From: Bacteroidia bacterium
Lineage (GTDB): Bacteria > Bacteroidota > Bacteroidia > JANWVE01
Assembly: GCA_025057675.1 (NCBI GenBank)
Contig: JANWVE010000009.1
Coordinates: 1 to 34,599 of the forward strand
DNA: 34,599 bases
Reading direction: 5' to 3'
Position 1 is the first letter of the stretch. Each line of letters opens with the position of its first letter. The translations under genes and the position numbers were made by a program. Positions 1 to 8,834 of this stretch are shown here, piece by piece. The notes beneath the pieces were generated by a model. It was not told the origin of the DNA. It ran no database searches and saw nothing but the letters and a program-made list of their open reading frames with translations.

Positions 1-236
1 ATGTAATACTTACCAAAAAGATACTCAAATTTATTAGCTCGGTTAATGTCATAATAATGTTCTAAAACGGATAACCATAAACTTTTACCAAACTTACGCG
101 GACGTAAAAAAGATATGTTCCTCTCTTTACTTTGCTCTAATTTCTCTATGAACCTGGTTTTATCTACAAATACATACTCATCTCTGACTAATGTCTCAAA
201 ATTACTCACTCCATAAGGAAAAAATACTCTATTCAT
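1..236 (-). CDS. AAA-ATPase-like / PD-(D/E)XK family protein, 5' part only
   Basis: The first 78 codons of a gene that runs off the left edge. The protein begins MNRVFFPYGVSNFETLVRDE, followed by YVFVDKT and, at about residues 43-52, SFLRPRKFGKSL. This order (P-G-V-SNFE, Y-VDKT, then a RPR-FGKS P-loop) is the signature of the AAA-ATPase-like family PF09820, whose members usually carry a PD-(D/E)XK nuclease-like domain (PF08011) at the C-terminus; that part is outside the window. These genes are abundant in Bacteroidota, often multicopy, and their function is unknown. A TAnnTTTG box (241-248, minus) sits 4 nt before the ATG, supporting this start. Identification rests on the N-terminal motif only. 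Confidence 0.8.
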   Translation of the reverse strand, partial: MNRVFFPYGVSNFETLVRDEYVFVDKTRFIEKLEQSKERNISFLRPRKFGKSLWLSVLEHYYDINRANKFEYLFGKYY

Positions 237-240
237 AAAG

Positions 241-248
241 CAAAAATA
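241..248 (-). promoter_or_regulatory. -7 promoter box of the AAA-ATPase-like gene
   Basis: Minus-strand TATTTTTG, matching the Bacteroidota TAnnTTTG box. It ends 4 nt before the ATG at 236. No well-spaced -33 TTTG is seen. Confidence 0.55.
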
Positions 249-285
249 CAAGTATTTATGCGACTGACCTTACAAAATACCCCCT

Positions 286-502
286 TACCTTGTATGTGCT
301 TGATAATGAACAGAGTATGAAGTATAAAATAAGGTAAAATTTTAACCTTATTTATACTTGAAAGTGAATGAGTTAAAGCGGTTATTTTGCGTGAGGCATG
401 CGGAGGGTGCGTCAGCAGTGCGGAGCGCAGCGTAGCACCGAAGCGATAGCGCAGCCCGCAGCACGCCGACCCGAAGCGCAAGCGAGGGACACGCCCAAAA
501 AA
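286..502. repeat. Intergenic mosaic repeat, copy A (incomplete)
   Basis: One GC-rich arm (389-502) plus a short piece of the AT-rich core (about 286-388) that includes the TACCTTGT..TTGATAATGAA motif; the opposite arm is missing. The arm starts GCGTGAGGCATGCGGAGGG and ends in ACACGCCCAAAAAA at 502. The next three bases are the TAA of the TamA-like gene on the minus strand, so the element boundary coincides with the stop codon. Confidence 0.85.
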
Positions 503-3500
503 TTAAAATGGTAATCCTAAACCTAAATTAAACTGAGGTCCCCAACTCTGGCGACTTAACCCTCTTGGTTTTCGCTTAAATGTTTGTGATAAACGTTTAT
601 CCAATACATAACGACTACCCACAGGTTCTGCAGGGTCTGTAACTCGGTATGCTAAATCCAAACGGATAAGTAAAAAAGAGAAGTCCATACGTAATCCAAA
701 ACCTACATCAGACGCCAACTCCTGCATAAAACGATGAGTATCAAAAACGGCTTCACTCCGCACAGGCGTAGGCGATTTTTGTTTATTGACGGGATTGTAC
801 CAAGTATTCCCTATATCAAAAAATAATCCACCATAAAAAATTCCGCCTGCTTCAAAAAGTTTTCTACGAATTTCTATGTTTGTTTCTATCATAATTTCGC
901 CCCCTTGGTCAATAAAAGGAGTGTTTACTGTACCTGCACTACCGGGTCCCACCGTACGTGGCGCCCAACCCCGCAAAGAATTAGAACCCCCTAAAAAAAA
1001 TCTTTGGTCATAAGGAATAAAATAAGAACGGTTATAAGGCATAGCCCACCCCCCTGCGGTACGCATTGCAAAAATAAATTTTTCATATATGGGTATGTAC
1101 CACCTGAATTCTACCGAAGTTTTAAGATATTGACTAAAAAATAAACGGTCAGCAACTCGTAGGTCTGTTTTAGAACTATCTTTTTTTATTTGATAAGTAT
1201 CTATCCAGTGAGCAAGATTATTTCCCGCTTCTATGGTTGCTGAAAAAAAGTAAGCAACTTTTCTATTAACGCCTGATGTATAGTTGTTATATGTGTATGT
1301 ATAACGCACTGCGGTTAGAATGGTAGGTGAGAAATCCAAAAATACCTGTTGCTTGTAATTGATTTGCCTAAGGGTATCCGTAGGATAAAGGTTTTGAGCA
1401 GCAAAATTTAGGTCTGTGTAAAAGTTAGCATATAATTTCGGATTGACATAACTCATTACAATAGGAGAGAACGAACTTCTTGCAAAACGGTGATGTAACC
1501 ATTCATAATTAACAATACCTGTGATTCGCGTGCGTATGTAGTTCTGACGGCTTTCGAATATCAATTTAGCGTTAAGAGTAGTGTAAGGATTGAGAAACAA
1601 GTTACTACGGTTGTCTTTTTTTCTAAATGTGTTAATAATAGGGTCAATCAAATGGCGCCCAAATACTCGTGGCATAACCATTTGTGCAGAGAATTCTAAG
1701 TTTGAGCTGCGCAAAGGATTTTTTGTAGGGTCTTGCTGTGCTGCTCTATTGAGTGCTGTGTAAAAGTTAATATTAAACTCTAAACGTTCTGCACGTCTAA
1801 ACGTGTTACGGTTACGAAATATCAAACCGTTTCCTAAGTCTATATTGTTTGCGTTGCTGTTATTAGCATTGTTGCTGTTGCGTGAGTTAATATACGGGCG
1901 GTATTGGTACTCATTACGATGATGTAAGGTTAAATCTACAATCACATTGAGATACTGAGGTTTTTTGGATTTTTCGAAATTAATTTTGACGCTACGGAAC
2001 ATATTGAGTAGGTCTAACCGCCCTTGAATAAGGTTTTTTTGTTCAATAGAATAAGGCTGATTGTGTGGAAAGGATATTTTCTCACGTAATAAATCTAATT
2101 TGATGCGGTGATTGTGTCCAATAAGGATGAGATTATCTACCCGTAAAGTGTCTTGAAACATTTTTCGGTCATATTCTTTTTTGAATAAAGGTACTTTAGA
2201 ACGTAAAATACCCTCCATAAACACAGCTCGTGCTTCAATAGAAGCAGGTTCATAACTACGCCACTGCGGATATTTTTGATTGAGTAAGTGATGTTTGTGT
2301 AAAAAGCTCCGCTGCCATAACCAGAATGAGTATAAGTTAATCATAGCTTCTCTTTCCGTGTTATTAAGAGGGTCAGCAACAATAGTTTTACCTTTTTTAA
2401 GTCTTTTTTTCTTACGTTTAGAAAGGTTTTTATACATTTCGTCATCTACACTATTTGCATCTAATCTAAGCTTTCCTAGAATTTCTTTGCGTGCTTGTTT
2501 AGGTACAGGAGCGTACAAGGTATCTGTAGTATTTTGCCAAAATTTAGCAAAAGCAGGTGAGATGACCGAGAGTACTGAGTCTGCATCCCGTTTGACGCGT
2601 AAGCGTATTGCTTCAATAGTATCTCGCTCACTGATAAAGCCGAAGTAATCTAAATTATGAAAATCTGCCGCATACTTGCGGTAGGGTTGCCACTTTTTAT
2701 ATAAATTAACGATGCTCGTATCTGAATGTTTAGACAAAGTTTTTCTTAAACGGCGGGAGGGATGAAATTCATGATTGACTAAAGAACCTCTATAGTCCCG
2801 AATGTATACTTTTACACTGTCATACAACCAAGGTGATAAACGCTCCTCTGTGTCTTGGATATCTATATACAAAATAGCTGTGCATGGTTTAGATGTGTTG
2901 AGCGTGTCTACCCATACTGAAAAGGCATTTTTGGTATAAAAGTAATATCCCTTATTTTTGAGTTCGTTATATATCCTATCTCGCTCTGCAGATATTTTAT
3001 CCTCATTATAGATATCTCCTGCTTTTACCTCGGCTTTTTGTAAGGTACTCTGAATAATACTATTAACGTCCTCATCTTTACATCTATATACTACTTTTTC
3101 TATTCGTGTAGGCTGATTAAGATCTATGCGATAGACTAAATTAGTCATTTTTCTGGGTAGTAACCCTTTTCTATTGGTATCTATAATGCTCACCTTTGCT
3201 TTGAAAAAACCGTGGTGAGCAACATACTTCTGCATCAAACTAAGGCGAGAGGCATTAGCCAAGCGGTCATAAATAATAGGTTTCTCTCCTACCTTATTGA
3301 TAAGCCAGTTAGGAATTTTGCGTTCTGTATTAGGAAAACGAGTACCTATTTTATACAAAATAACATTTGGGCGAAGTAAAATTATCTTTCCAAAGCCAAT
3401 TTGATAATGCGCGTGTTGGGCAGATAGAGCTAATATATCACTACTACTAGGAAGTTCACTCTTTGTAACCCATTTTTTTTGGCTTACCATCTCCACGCTA

Positions 3501-3613
3501 ACTGTTTTAAGCAAAGTCTGTCCTTTAGGCGTGTAAGTTAGTCTAAAACAACCTGTGTAACACAACCCCACCCAAAGCAAATAAAACCACAAAGTGAGAT
3601 TAAAACGCTTCAT
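503..3613 (-). CDS. BamA/TamA family outer-membrane protein (TamL-like lipoprotein)
   Basis: An Omp85-superfamily protein of 1036 residues, expected to assemble or insert outer-membrane or surface proteins. The N-terminus (MKRFNLTLWFYLLWVGLCYTGC) is a hydrophobic leader ending in a probable lipobox YTGC, which fits TamL, the lipoprotein form of TamA in Bacteroidota. POTRA-like segments follow; the clearest is near residues 490-550, with LILIGHNHRIK and LLNMFRSVKINF. The C-terminal half is rich in alternating aromatic beta strands and contains FFLGGSNSLRGW, the conserved Omp85 loop motif. The chain ends in LGLGLPF, with the terminal Phe typical of barrels. It is longer than typical TamL, with a Lys/Arg-rich stretch around residues 380-430. 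Its ATG lies one base after the stop of the PP2C gene, so the two are cotranscribed. The family call is firm; the TamL assignment is inference. Confidence 0.88.
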   Translation of the reverse strand: MKRFNLTLWFYLLWVGLCYTGCFRLTYTPKGQTLLKTVSVEMVSQKKWVTKSELPSSSDILALSAQHAHYQIGFGKIILLRPNVILYKIGTRFPNTERKIPNWLINKVGEKPIIYDRLANASRLSLMQKYVAHHGFFKAKVSIIDTNRKGLLPRKMTNLVYRIDLNQPTRIEKVVYRCKDEDVNSIIQSTLQKAEVKAGDIYNEDKISAERDRIYNELKNKGYYFYTKNAFSVWVDTLNTSKPCTAILYIDIQDTEERLSPWLYDSVKVYIRDYRGSLVNHEFHPSRRLRKTLSKHSDTSIVNLYKKWQPYRKYAADFHNLDYFGFISERDTIEAIRLRVKRDADSVLSVISPAFAKFWQNTTDTLYAPVPKQARKEILGKLRLDANSVDDEMYKNLSKRKKKRLKKGKTIVADPLNNTEREAMINLYSFWLWQRSFLHKHHLLNQKYPQWRSYEPASIEARAVFMEGILRSKVPLFKKEYDRKMFQDTLRVDNLILIGHNHRIKLDLLREKISFPHNQPYSIEQKNLIQGRLDLLNMFRSVKINFEKSKKPQYLNVIVDLTLHHRNEYQYRPYINSRNSNNANNSNANNIDLGNGLIFRNRNTFRRAERLEFNINFYTALNRAAQQDPTKNPLRSSNLEFSAQMVMPRVFGRHLIDPIINTFRKKDNRSNLFLNPYTTLNAKLIFESRQNYIRTRITGIVNYEWLHHRFARSSFSPIVMSYVNPKLYANFYTDLNFAAQNLYPTDTLRQINYKQQVFLDFSPTILTAVRYTYTYNNYTSGVNRKVAYFFSATIEAGNNLAHWIDTYQIKKDSSKTDLRVADRLFFSQYLKTSVEFRWYIPIYEKFIFAMRTAGGWAMPYNRSYFIPYDQRFFLGGSNSLRGWAPRTVGPGSAGTVNTPFIDQGGEIMIETNIEIRRKLFEAGGIFYGGLFFDIGNTWYNPVNKQKSPTPVRSEAVFDTHRFMQELASDVGFGLRMDFSFLLIRLDLAYRVTDPAEPVGSRYVLDKRLSQTFKRKPRGLSRQSWGPQFNLGLGLPF

Positions 3614-3614
3614 T

Positions 3615-4454
3615 TCAACGTTTTAGGTGATATTTTAACATAGTTTGAGAAATACAAATAGCTAAGGTAGCGTCGTCGTCTAATAATTTGTGTATTCGTA
3701 GGTAGTCTAAGTACTGTTCTATTTGTTCGGCAAGTTTTTTTTCTGTGGTAGGTAGGGGTTTTAGGTATTCATAGAGTAAAGTTATTGTCTTTTCACCTTG
3801 TATCCAAAGATTATTCTTACTATCCTTACCCACTTGAACCTGATCGTTAGAAAATATACCATCGGTGCAGATTAGTAACATGTCTCCGTACCAATCTTTG
3901 TCTTTGGATATTCGTAAAATAGTAGGTGTATATTCTACCATAGACCCTTGTAAGGATAGATATTTATACAGTGCTTCTTTACCTTGTGCATTTTGAACAG
4001 TATGCGGATTGAGGTAGTTAATAGCGTTCCAGGGCAAGTATTGATTATTCTGAAAATGGTCAAAATTCCCCCGTATATGGAATATTCCGCCGTTGCCACA
4101 GTAGCCACAGATAAACTCGTCCTCGGTTTCTACGGCAACAATTAAAGTGGTTGCAAACAGGTCTGTTTGAGTAGAATCCAAATTATTTTTTTGTAGATAT
4201 TCATTTGCTTTTGCTTTTAGGACGTTTTGCGCGTACATAAATGCGCTTTGCATATCAAATGTTTTAGATGATTGCTTTTGACTATACTCTGCAATACCTG
4301 AACAAACATACATTGCGGCGAGGTCTGCTAACTCGTATGAGCCTAATCCATCGGCAACTGCCATTACTTTATAGGAGTTACAGTATCCTACCCAGCTGGC
4401 GTCTTGATTTTTAGCAGGACTACTTCGCGGGGTGATGGTTGCGGTACACATCAT
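3615..4454 (-). CDS. PP2C-type Ser/Thr protein phosphatase
   Basis: A metal-dependent phosphatase of the PP2C fold. With the upstream ATG at 4490 as residue 1, the landmarks are NQDA (28-31), VMAVADGLGS (42-51), LLICTDGIFS near 205 and DDDAT near 272; these are the metal-binding and structural motifs of bacterial PP2C proteins. The frame is open from 4490, and that version begins MVSKLLLFLLYCMM, which looks like a signal peptide. However, this stretch contains a TAnnTTTG box (4464-4471), followed 9 nt later by ATGATG at 4454/4451. I therefore prefer 4454, giving a cytoplasmic protein of 279 residues that starts directly at the first PP2C strand. It is the first gene of a two-gene unit with the TamL-like gene, one base apart. 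Substrates are unknown. Confidence 0.82.
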   Translation of the reverse strand: MMCTATITPRSSPAKNQDASWVGYCNSYKVMAVADGLGSYELADLAAMYVCSGIAEYSQKQSSKTFDMQSAFMYAQNVLKAKANEYLQKNNLDSTQTDLFATTLIVAVETEDEFICGYCGNGGIFHIRGNFDHFQNNQYLPWNAINYLNPHTVQNAQGKEALYKYLSLQGSMVEYTPTILRISKDKDWYGDMLLICTDGIFSNDQVQVGKDSKNNLWIQGEKTITLLYEYLKPLPTTEKKLAEQIEQYLDYLRIHKLLDDDATLAICISQTMLKYHLKR

Positions 4455-4463
4455 ACAATAGAG

Positions 4464-4471
4464 CAAAAATA
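4464..4471 (-). promoter_or_regulatory. -7 promoter box of the PP2C/TamL-like unit
   Basis: Minus-strand TATTTTTG, 9 nt before ATGATG at 4454. It lies inside the longer reading frame that starts at 4490 and argues against that longer start. Confidence 0.5.
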
Positions 4472-4556
4472 ATAAAAGCTTTGATACCATTTAGAGTGAA
4501 GTAAAGGAGGCGAGTAGTTAAATACGTACAAGAGTGATAATTTTTAGGGATGGATA

Positions 4557-5174
4557 TTTTTTGGGCGTGTCCTTGTGGGCGTTACGCTGCGCGTATGCCC
4601 ACAAGGTCGGCGTGCTACGGGCTGACGGTGCTACGCCCCACCCGCCCACCCCCTGGGTAAGGGTTTGAGTGTGGGCGAGGGGCTTCGCACCAAGCCTGAC
4701 GGCTTGCCCTTCGCATGCCTCACGCAAGTGGCAACTAAGCTAATCCCACTTATATAAAACTTAATCTTGTAAGTATCTGAAAATGAAGACTAAACAAGGT
4801 TAAAATGTATTTTGACACAGCAAATCATTGAAAATCAGCACAAAATAAAGTAAAACTTTTATATTCAAGATTAAAGGGTTAGAAGTCCATGTATTCAAGG
4901 TTTAATCTTGTACATGCTTGAAAATGAACACAAAACAAGATAAAACGGACGCAATTCAAACAAGGTAAAAAATTTTAACCTTGTAAATATTTGATAATCA
5001 ATATTGAACAAGGTAAAGCAAAGATGTGTATAAAACAAGGTAAAACATCTAAATACAGCTTGCGTGAGGCATGCGGAGGGTGCGTCAGCAGTGCGTAGCG
5101 CAGCGAAGCACCGAAGCGATAGCGCAGCCCGTAGCACGCCGACCCGAGCGCAGCGAAGGGACACGCCCAAAAAA
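4557..5174. repeat. Intergenic mosaic repeat, copy B (full)
   Basis: 618 bp. The left arm (4557-4725) is the long type with CCCACCCGCCCACCCCC. The core (4726-5061) is AT-rich with palindromic units at about 4761-4805, 4809-4855, 4901-4946 and 4974-5018. The right arm (5062-5174) is the short type. Termini are TTTTTTGGGCGTGTCC and GGACACGCCCAAAAAA. Hairpin 1 is CCTTGTGGGC (4571-4580) with GCCCACAAGG (4597-4606). Hairpin 2 is CAAGCC-TGAC-GGCTTG (4691-4706). It fills the gap between two minus-strand genes. Confidence 0.93.
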
Positions 5175-5221
5175 TCTAAAAGCTAATCAGTAAAAGTATC
5201 CTAACAGCAAATAAATTCATA

Positions 5222-6241
5222 TTATTTTTTTATTATGCGATTATGTGGACCGTTGGGATTCAAGATTTTTTGGATATCTGAATAAGACAGCGTAATTTCT
5301 ATCACACCGGCGGCATAAGGTGCTATTTCATACGGCTGATAAATAAAACTAATTCCTTGAGGATGTATATAAAAGTTATCTGAAAGATAAACTTTATCAA
5401 TATAAACAGGAATTCCATCCTCTTTTGCTTTTTTGGTTAGCATAGCTTCTAATACGGGTTTGTAATTACCTGTAAAAATATCGTTCAATTCAATAGTTTT
5501 CTCTCGTTCCAAATCATAATGCTTGTAAGAAGAACCATACATACCATGCGCTCCACCCTCATAGCTGCTATGTCCGTAAGCAATAACTAAAATATTATTC
5601 TGATTATAGATAACTGTTTCATAGCTTTGTTCAGTAAGATGAGAGGTATTATTATTTTTTAATTCTTCAATCTCACCTTTTAAGCCATCAGCACATTTTT
5701 TGAGAAAATTGTCTCCCATTTTTCTGTTAAATTCCTGGACTAAAAACTCAGGTACTGCATACAAACTGTAATGATAAAAATAGTTTGCAGTGCCCACAAC
5801 CATTGGGTACTCTCCGCGTTCTACATAACTATACTCATACAGTTTTACTCTAGTTGCTTTACTGTAATCCTCCTTTGCTTCTATACGTATATTGGCATAA
5901 CGACTCAACAAAAAACCTCTAAGACTGTCATTTTTAATTACTACCTTAATAATCTGCTCAACTTCAGTTTGATGGTCTATAAATACGGCTTCAATTTTAT
6001 CTTTGAAGAAAATTATGTTATGGTCTAAAAACTGAATTTTTTGAGTAGGAGTGTAAATATAAATGGTCGCATTCTTATAACTTTTCTGTATATGTATAAT
6101 GCCTATTTCATTACCCACGTTTCCTACAAATCTCTTATACCAAGGGCGAGATAAATCTCTTTTGGGTTTATTCGTTTGAGCATGAAGTGGAAGACACAAA
6201 GAAAGCACTACAGTAAAAACAAGGTGCATACCCTTTTTCAT
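5222..6241 (-). CDS. Secreted RsiV-like (DUF3298-type) protein
   Basis: A 339-residue exported protein. The ATG at 6241 gives a clear signal peptide (MKKGMHLVFTVVLSLCLPL followed by HAQ), and a TAnnTTTG box lies 8 nt upstream. The frame is open further up to 6355, but that extension reads through the promoter and into mutL. The C-terminal region has features of the DUF3298/RsiV fold: GHSSYEGGAHGMYGSSYKHY, then YDLEREKTIELNDIF, then FIYQPYEIAPYAAGVIEITL. In Bacillus RsiV, the related domain belongs to an anti-sigma factor that binds lysozyme. Here there is no anti-sigma domain, transmembrane segment or sigma factor nearby, so the role is unknown. The 3' end is followed after 47 bp by repeat copy B. 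Confidence 0.75.
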   Translation of the reverse strand: MKKGMHLVFTVVLSLCLPLHAQTNKPKRDLSRPWYKRFVGNVGNEIGIIHIQKSYKNATIYIYTPTQKIQFLDHNIIFFKDKIEAVFIDHQTEVEQIIKVVIKNDSLRGFLLSRYANIRIEAKEDYSKATRVKLYEYSYVERGEYPMVVGTANYFYHYSLYAVPEFLVQEFNRKMGDNFLKKCADGLKGEIEELKNNNTSHLTEQSYETVIYNQNNILVIAYGHSSYEGGAHGMYGSSYKHYDLEREKTIELNDIFTGNYKPVLEAMLTKKAKEDGIPVYIDKVYLSDNFYIHPQGISFIYQPYEIAPYAAGVIEITLSYSDIQKILNPNGPHNRIIKK

Positions 6242-6249
6242 AAGTATCA

Positions 6250-6257
6250 CAAAAATA
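6250..6257 (-). promoter_or_regulatory. -7 promoter box of the RsiV-like gene
   Basis: Minus-strand TATTTTTG, 8 nt before the ATG at 6241. It is part of a compact divergent promoter region shared with mutL. Confidence 0.5.
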
Positions 6258-6293
6258 AAAAAATTAGTTTTTATCTTTCGCACTTTACAAAAA

Positions 6294-6301
6294 TATTTTT
6301 G
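6294..6301 (+). promoter_or_regulatory. -7 promoter box of mutL
   Basis: TATTTTTG. An ATG follows at 6303 (1 nt away) and another at 6315 (13 nt away); the spacing seen elsewhere in the window favours 6315. Confidence 0.5.
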
Positions 6302-6314
6302 TATGTTTGTGCAA

Positions 6315-8150
6315 ATGCAAGGTATTATACAGCTTTTACCTGATGATATTATCAATCAAATTGCTGCAGGTGAGGTAGTACAAAGACCTTCATCTGTGGT
6401 GAAAGAGCTTGTAGAAAACAGTATAGATGCAGGTGCTTCGCATATCAAGGTTACAATTGTAGATGCAGGTAGAACACTTATTCAAGTAATAGATAATGGT
6501 TCAGGTATGAGTCCTGTGGATGCCACTCTTTGCTTTGAGCGTCATGCTACCTCAAAAATTCGGACAGTAGAGGACTTGTTTCGTATTTACACAATGGGTT
6601 TTCGGGGAGAAGCATTAGCTTCTATCGCCGCAGTAGCCCAAGTGGAACTCAAAACTAAACGCATAGAGGACGAAATCGGTACTATGGTAAGTATCCATGC
6701 TTCTAAAATCATAGCTAATGAACCTGTTTTATGTCCTAATGGTACATCTATATCTGTCAAAAATTTATTTTACAACATTCCTGCCCGCCGTAATTTCTTA
6801 AAATCTGACGCCGTGGAATTTCGGCATATTTTGGAAGAAATGTACCGCCAAGTTTTAGCACATCCTAATGTTGCTTTTACTTTACATCATAATCAACAAG
6901 AAGTTTTTAATCTTCCTATAAGCAATTTAGGGCAGCGAATTGTACATTTATTAGGTAAAAATTATACTTCTAACTTAGTCCCTGTGCAGGAACAAAGTAA
7001 TGGTATTAGTATTAAAGGGTATATCAGCAAACCTGATTTTGTCAAAAAAACGCGTGGAGAGCAGTTTTTCTTTATCAATAAACGTTTTATCAAAGATACT
7101 TACCTTAATCATGCGGTAATTAGTGCGTATGAGGAGATGCTGCCTAAGGGTAGCTACCCTTTTTATTGCCTTTTTTTAGCTATTGACCCTAAGCACATAG
7201 ATGTCAATATCCACCCTACTAAAACAGAAGTCAAATTTGATGATGAGAAAATTGTGTATACTACTTTACGTGCCGCTGTCAGGGTCGCACTCAATACACA
7301 TAATATCCAACCTCAAATGAACTTTGATACCAACCAGACAACTTTTCAAAACCTTGTACAAACTAAAAACTTAGACTTTAACTCTAAAACTAATTCTTAT
7401 AAGCCGCCCCGTATTAACCCAACCGAGAAGCAGAATATCAAGCATTTTCAAGAACTTTTTCATAAGTCTCAATGGCAGCAAGACATTCATCATTTAGAGT
7501 CAACTTTTACGGAAGCACCTACTACTCAACAAACTTTTTCTCAAATAAAACACTATCAACAGTCTGATAATCAAAATCATTATTGGCAATTGCATAGAAA
7601 GTACATTTTTGCTCAAATGCCACAGGGGGTTATGCTGATAGACCAGCATGCCGCTCACGAGCGGATTTTATACGAAGTTTTTTATCGAAGTTTAACTCAA
7701 CAGCAAGGTAAAATTCAGACTCTTTTATTTCCCATACAAATCTCTTTATCTCCCATAGACTTGACTTGGATACGAGAAATGTATTCTGAGGTTCGTTTAT
7801 TGGGCTTTGATATTGAACTACAATCTGATAGTATTTTACTCAAAGGTGTTCCTGCGGACTTACCCCCAGGCAAGGAAAGTACAGCTATACAGGAGTTAAT
7901 AGAACAGTTCCGAATGTATGAGCAGACGTTAAAGTTAGAAAAGCGAGATAATTTAGCCAAATCTTTGGCTTGCCGAGCGGCTATCAAAACAGGGGAGGCA
8001 CTTACTATGATACAGATGAAAAATTTAGTAGACCAGCTTTTTGGATGTACACAGCCATATTCTTGTCCGCATGGCAGACCTACGGCTATCACGCTCACTG
8101 TGGAAGAGTTAGATAAGTTATTTGGCAGGATTGGTCATTTAGAGCGTTGA
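6315..8150 (+). CDS. mutL: DNA mismatch repair protein MutL (endonuclease type)
   Basis: MutL couples mismatch recognition by MutS to strand incision. The N-terminal GHKL ATPase is complete: IIQLLPDDIINQIAAGEVVQ, LVENSIDAGA, VIDNGSGM, ERHATSKI and GFRGEAL. The C-terminal domain has the metal-dependent nicking motif DQHA(X)2E(X)4E (DQHAAHERILYE, near residues 443-454), plus ACRAAIK and CPHGRPT. This is therefore the latent-endonuclease form used in bacteria without MutH. The frame also has an ATG at 6303; 6315 is chosen because the -7 box ends at 6301 and because family members begin close to IIQLLP. The protein is 611 residues, usual for the family. No mutS is in the window. Repeat copy C begins 22 bp after the stop. 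Confidence 0.97.
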   Translation: MQGIIQLLPDDIINQIAAGEVVQRPSSVVKELVENSIDAGASHIKVTIVDAGRTLIQVIDNGSGMSPVDATLCFERHATSKIRTVEDLFRIYTMGFRGEALASIAAVAQVELKTKRIEDEIGTMVSIHASKIIANEPVLCPNGTSISVKNLFYNIPARRNFLKSDAVEFRHILEEMYRQVLAHPNVAFTLHHNQQEVFNLPISNLGQRIVHLLGKNYTSNLVPVQEQSNGISIKGYISKPDFVKKTRGEQFFFINKRFIKDTYLNHAVISAYEEMLPKGSYPFYCLFLAIDPKHIDVNIHPTKTEVKFDDEKIVYTTLRAAVRVALNTHNIQPQMNFDTNQTTFQNLVQTKNLDFNSKTNSYKPPRINPTEKQNIKHFQELFHKSQWQQDIHHLESTFTEAPTTQQTFSQIKHYQQSDNQNHYWQLHRKYIFAQMPQGVMLIDQHAAHERILYEVFYRSLTQQQGKIQTLLFPIQISLSPIDLTWIREMYSEVRLLGFDIELQSDSILLKGVPADLPPGKESTAIQELIEQFRMYEQTLKLEKRDNLAKSLACRAAIKTGEALTMIQMKNLVDQLFGCTQPYSCPHGRPTAITLTVEELDKLFGRIGHLER

Positions 8151-8172
8151 GATTATATATAGAGCAGGTTTA

Positions 8173-8801
8173 TTTTTGGGCGTGTCCTTACCCACGTCTC
8201 GCTGCGCTCGTGTGGGCAAGGTCGGCGTGCTGCGGGCTGCGCTATCGCTTCGGTGCTGCGCACTGCTGACGCACCCTCCGCATGCCTCACGCAAGCAGAA
8301 TTTTGATGTTTCACCTTATTTTTATACACGTCTTTGCTTTACCCTGTTTAACATTGATTATCAAGTACTTATGAGATTAAAAATTTTTATCTTGTTTGAA
8401 ATGCACACATTTTACCTTGTTTCGTGTTCATTTTCAAACACTTACAAGGTTAAACCTTGAATGCACAAACTTTCTGTGCCGTTTTAACGCTGAGTATTCA
8501 AGTTTTACGTTTTTTTCAATTGATTTTCAAAGATTTACAAGATTAAAGTATATTTTTACCTTGTTTAGTGTTTATTTTCAGGTACTTACAAGATAAAGCT
8601 TTGAATACATGAATTCTGCCGACCTACAAAGGTCTTGCGTGAGGCACGCGGAGGGCAAGCCGTTAGGCTTGGTGCGAAGCCCCTCGCCCACACTCTTACC
8701 CTTGCCTAGGGGGTGGGCGGGTGGGGCGCAGCACCGTTAGCCCGTAGCACGCCGACCTTGTGGGCATGAGCGCCAGCGAAACGCCCACAAGGACACGCCC
8801 A
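8173..8801. repeat. Intergenic mosaic repeat, copy C (full)
   Basis: 629 bp. The left arm (8173-8292) is the short type and the right arm (8637-8801) the long type; the AT-rich core (8293-8636) is the reverse complement of copy B's core, so the whole element is inverted relative to B. Hairpin 1 at the left is CCTTACCCAC (8186-8195) with GTGGGCAAGG (8212-8221), with one A-C mismatch; at the right it is CCTTGTGGGC/GCCCACAAGG. The right end reads ACACGCCCATA, so the terminal A-run is degraded. Confidence 0.93.
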
Positions 8802-8834
8802 TACATACAGTATTTTCTAAACAATTTTTAGTCT

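Noticed and set aside
2295-2648. Plus-strand open frame of 117 codons antisense to the TamL-like gene
   Set aside because: It is fully inside a well-supported gene on the other strand, with no promoter box and no recognisable motif.
4726-5061. Regularly spaced short repeats resembling a CRISPR array
   Set aside because: Units are themselves palindromic and only four per element; spacings are uneven, the intervening sequence is conserved between elements rather than unique, and there are no cas genes.
4557-5174. Target-site duplications flanking the elements
   Set aside because: Flanks of copies B, D, E and F show no matching direct repeats beyond the A/T runs, so transposition by a duplicating transposase is not supported by this window.
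8176-8460. Open frame of 94 codons inside copy C (starting at the TTG of TTTTTGGG), matched by a 91-codon frame on the minus strand in copy B (4895-5170)
   Set aside because: The similarity follows from the DNA repeat itself. The frame covers arm and AT-rich core, starts at a TTG in the terminal repeat without a promoter box, and is broken or differently framed in other copies. A dN/dS test over all copies could reopen it.
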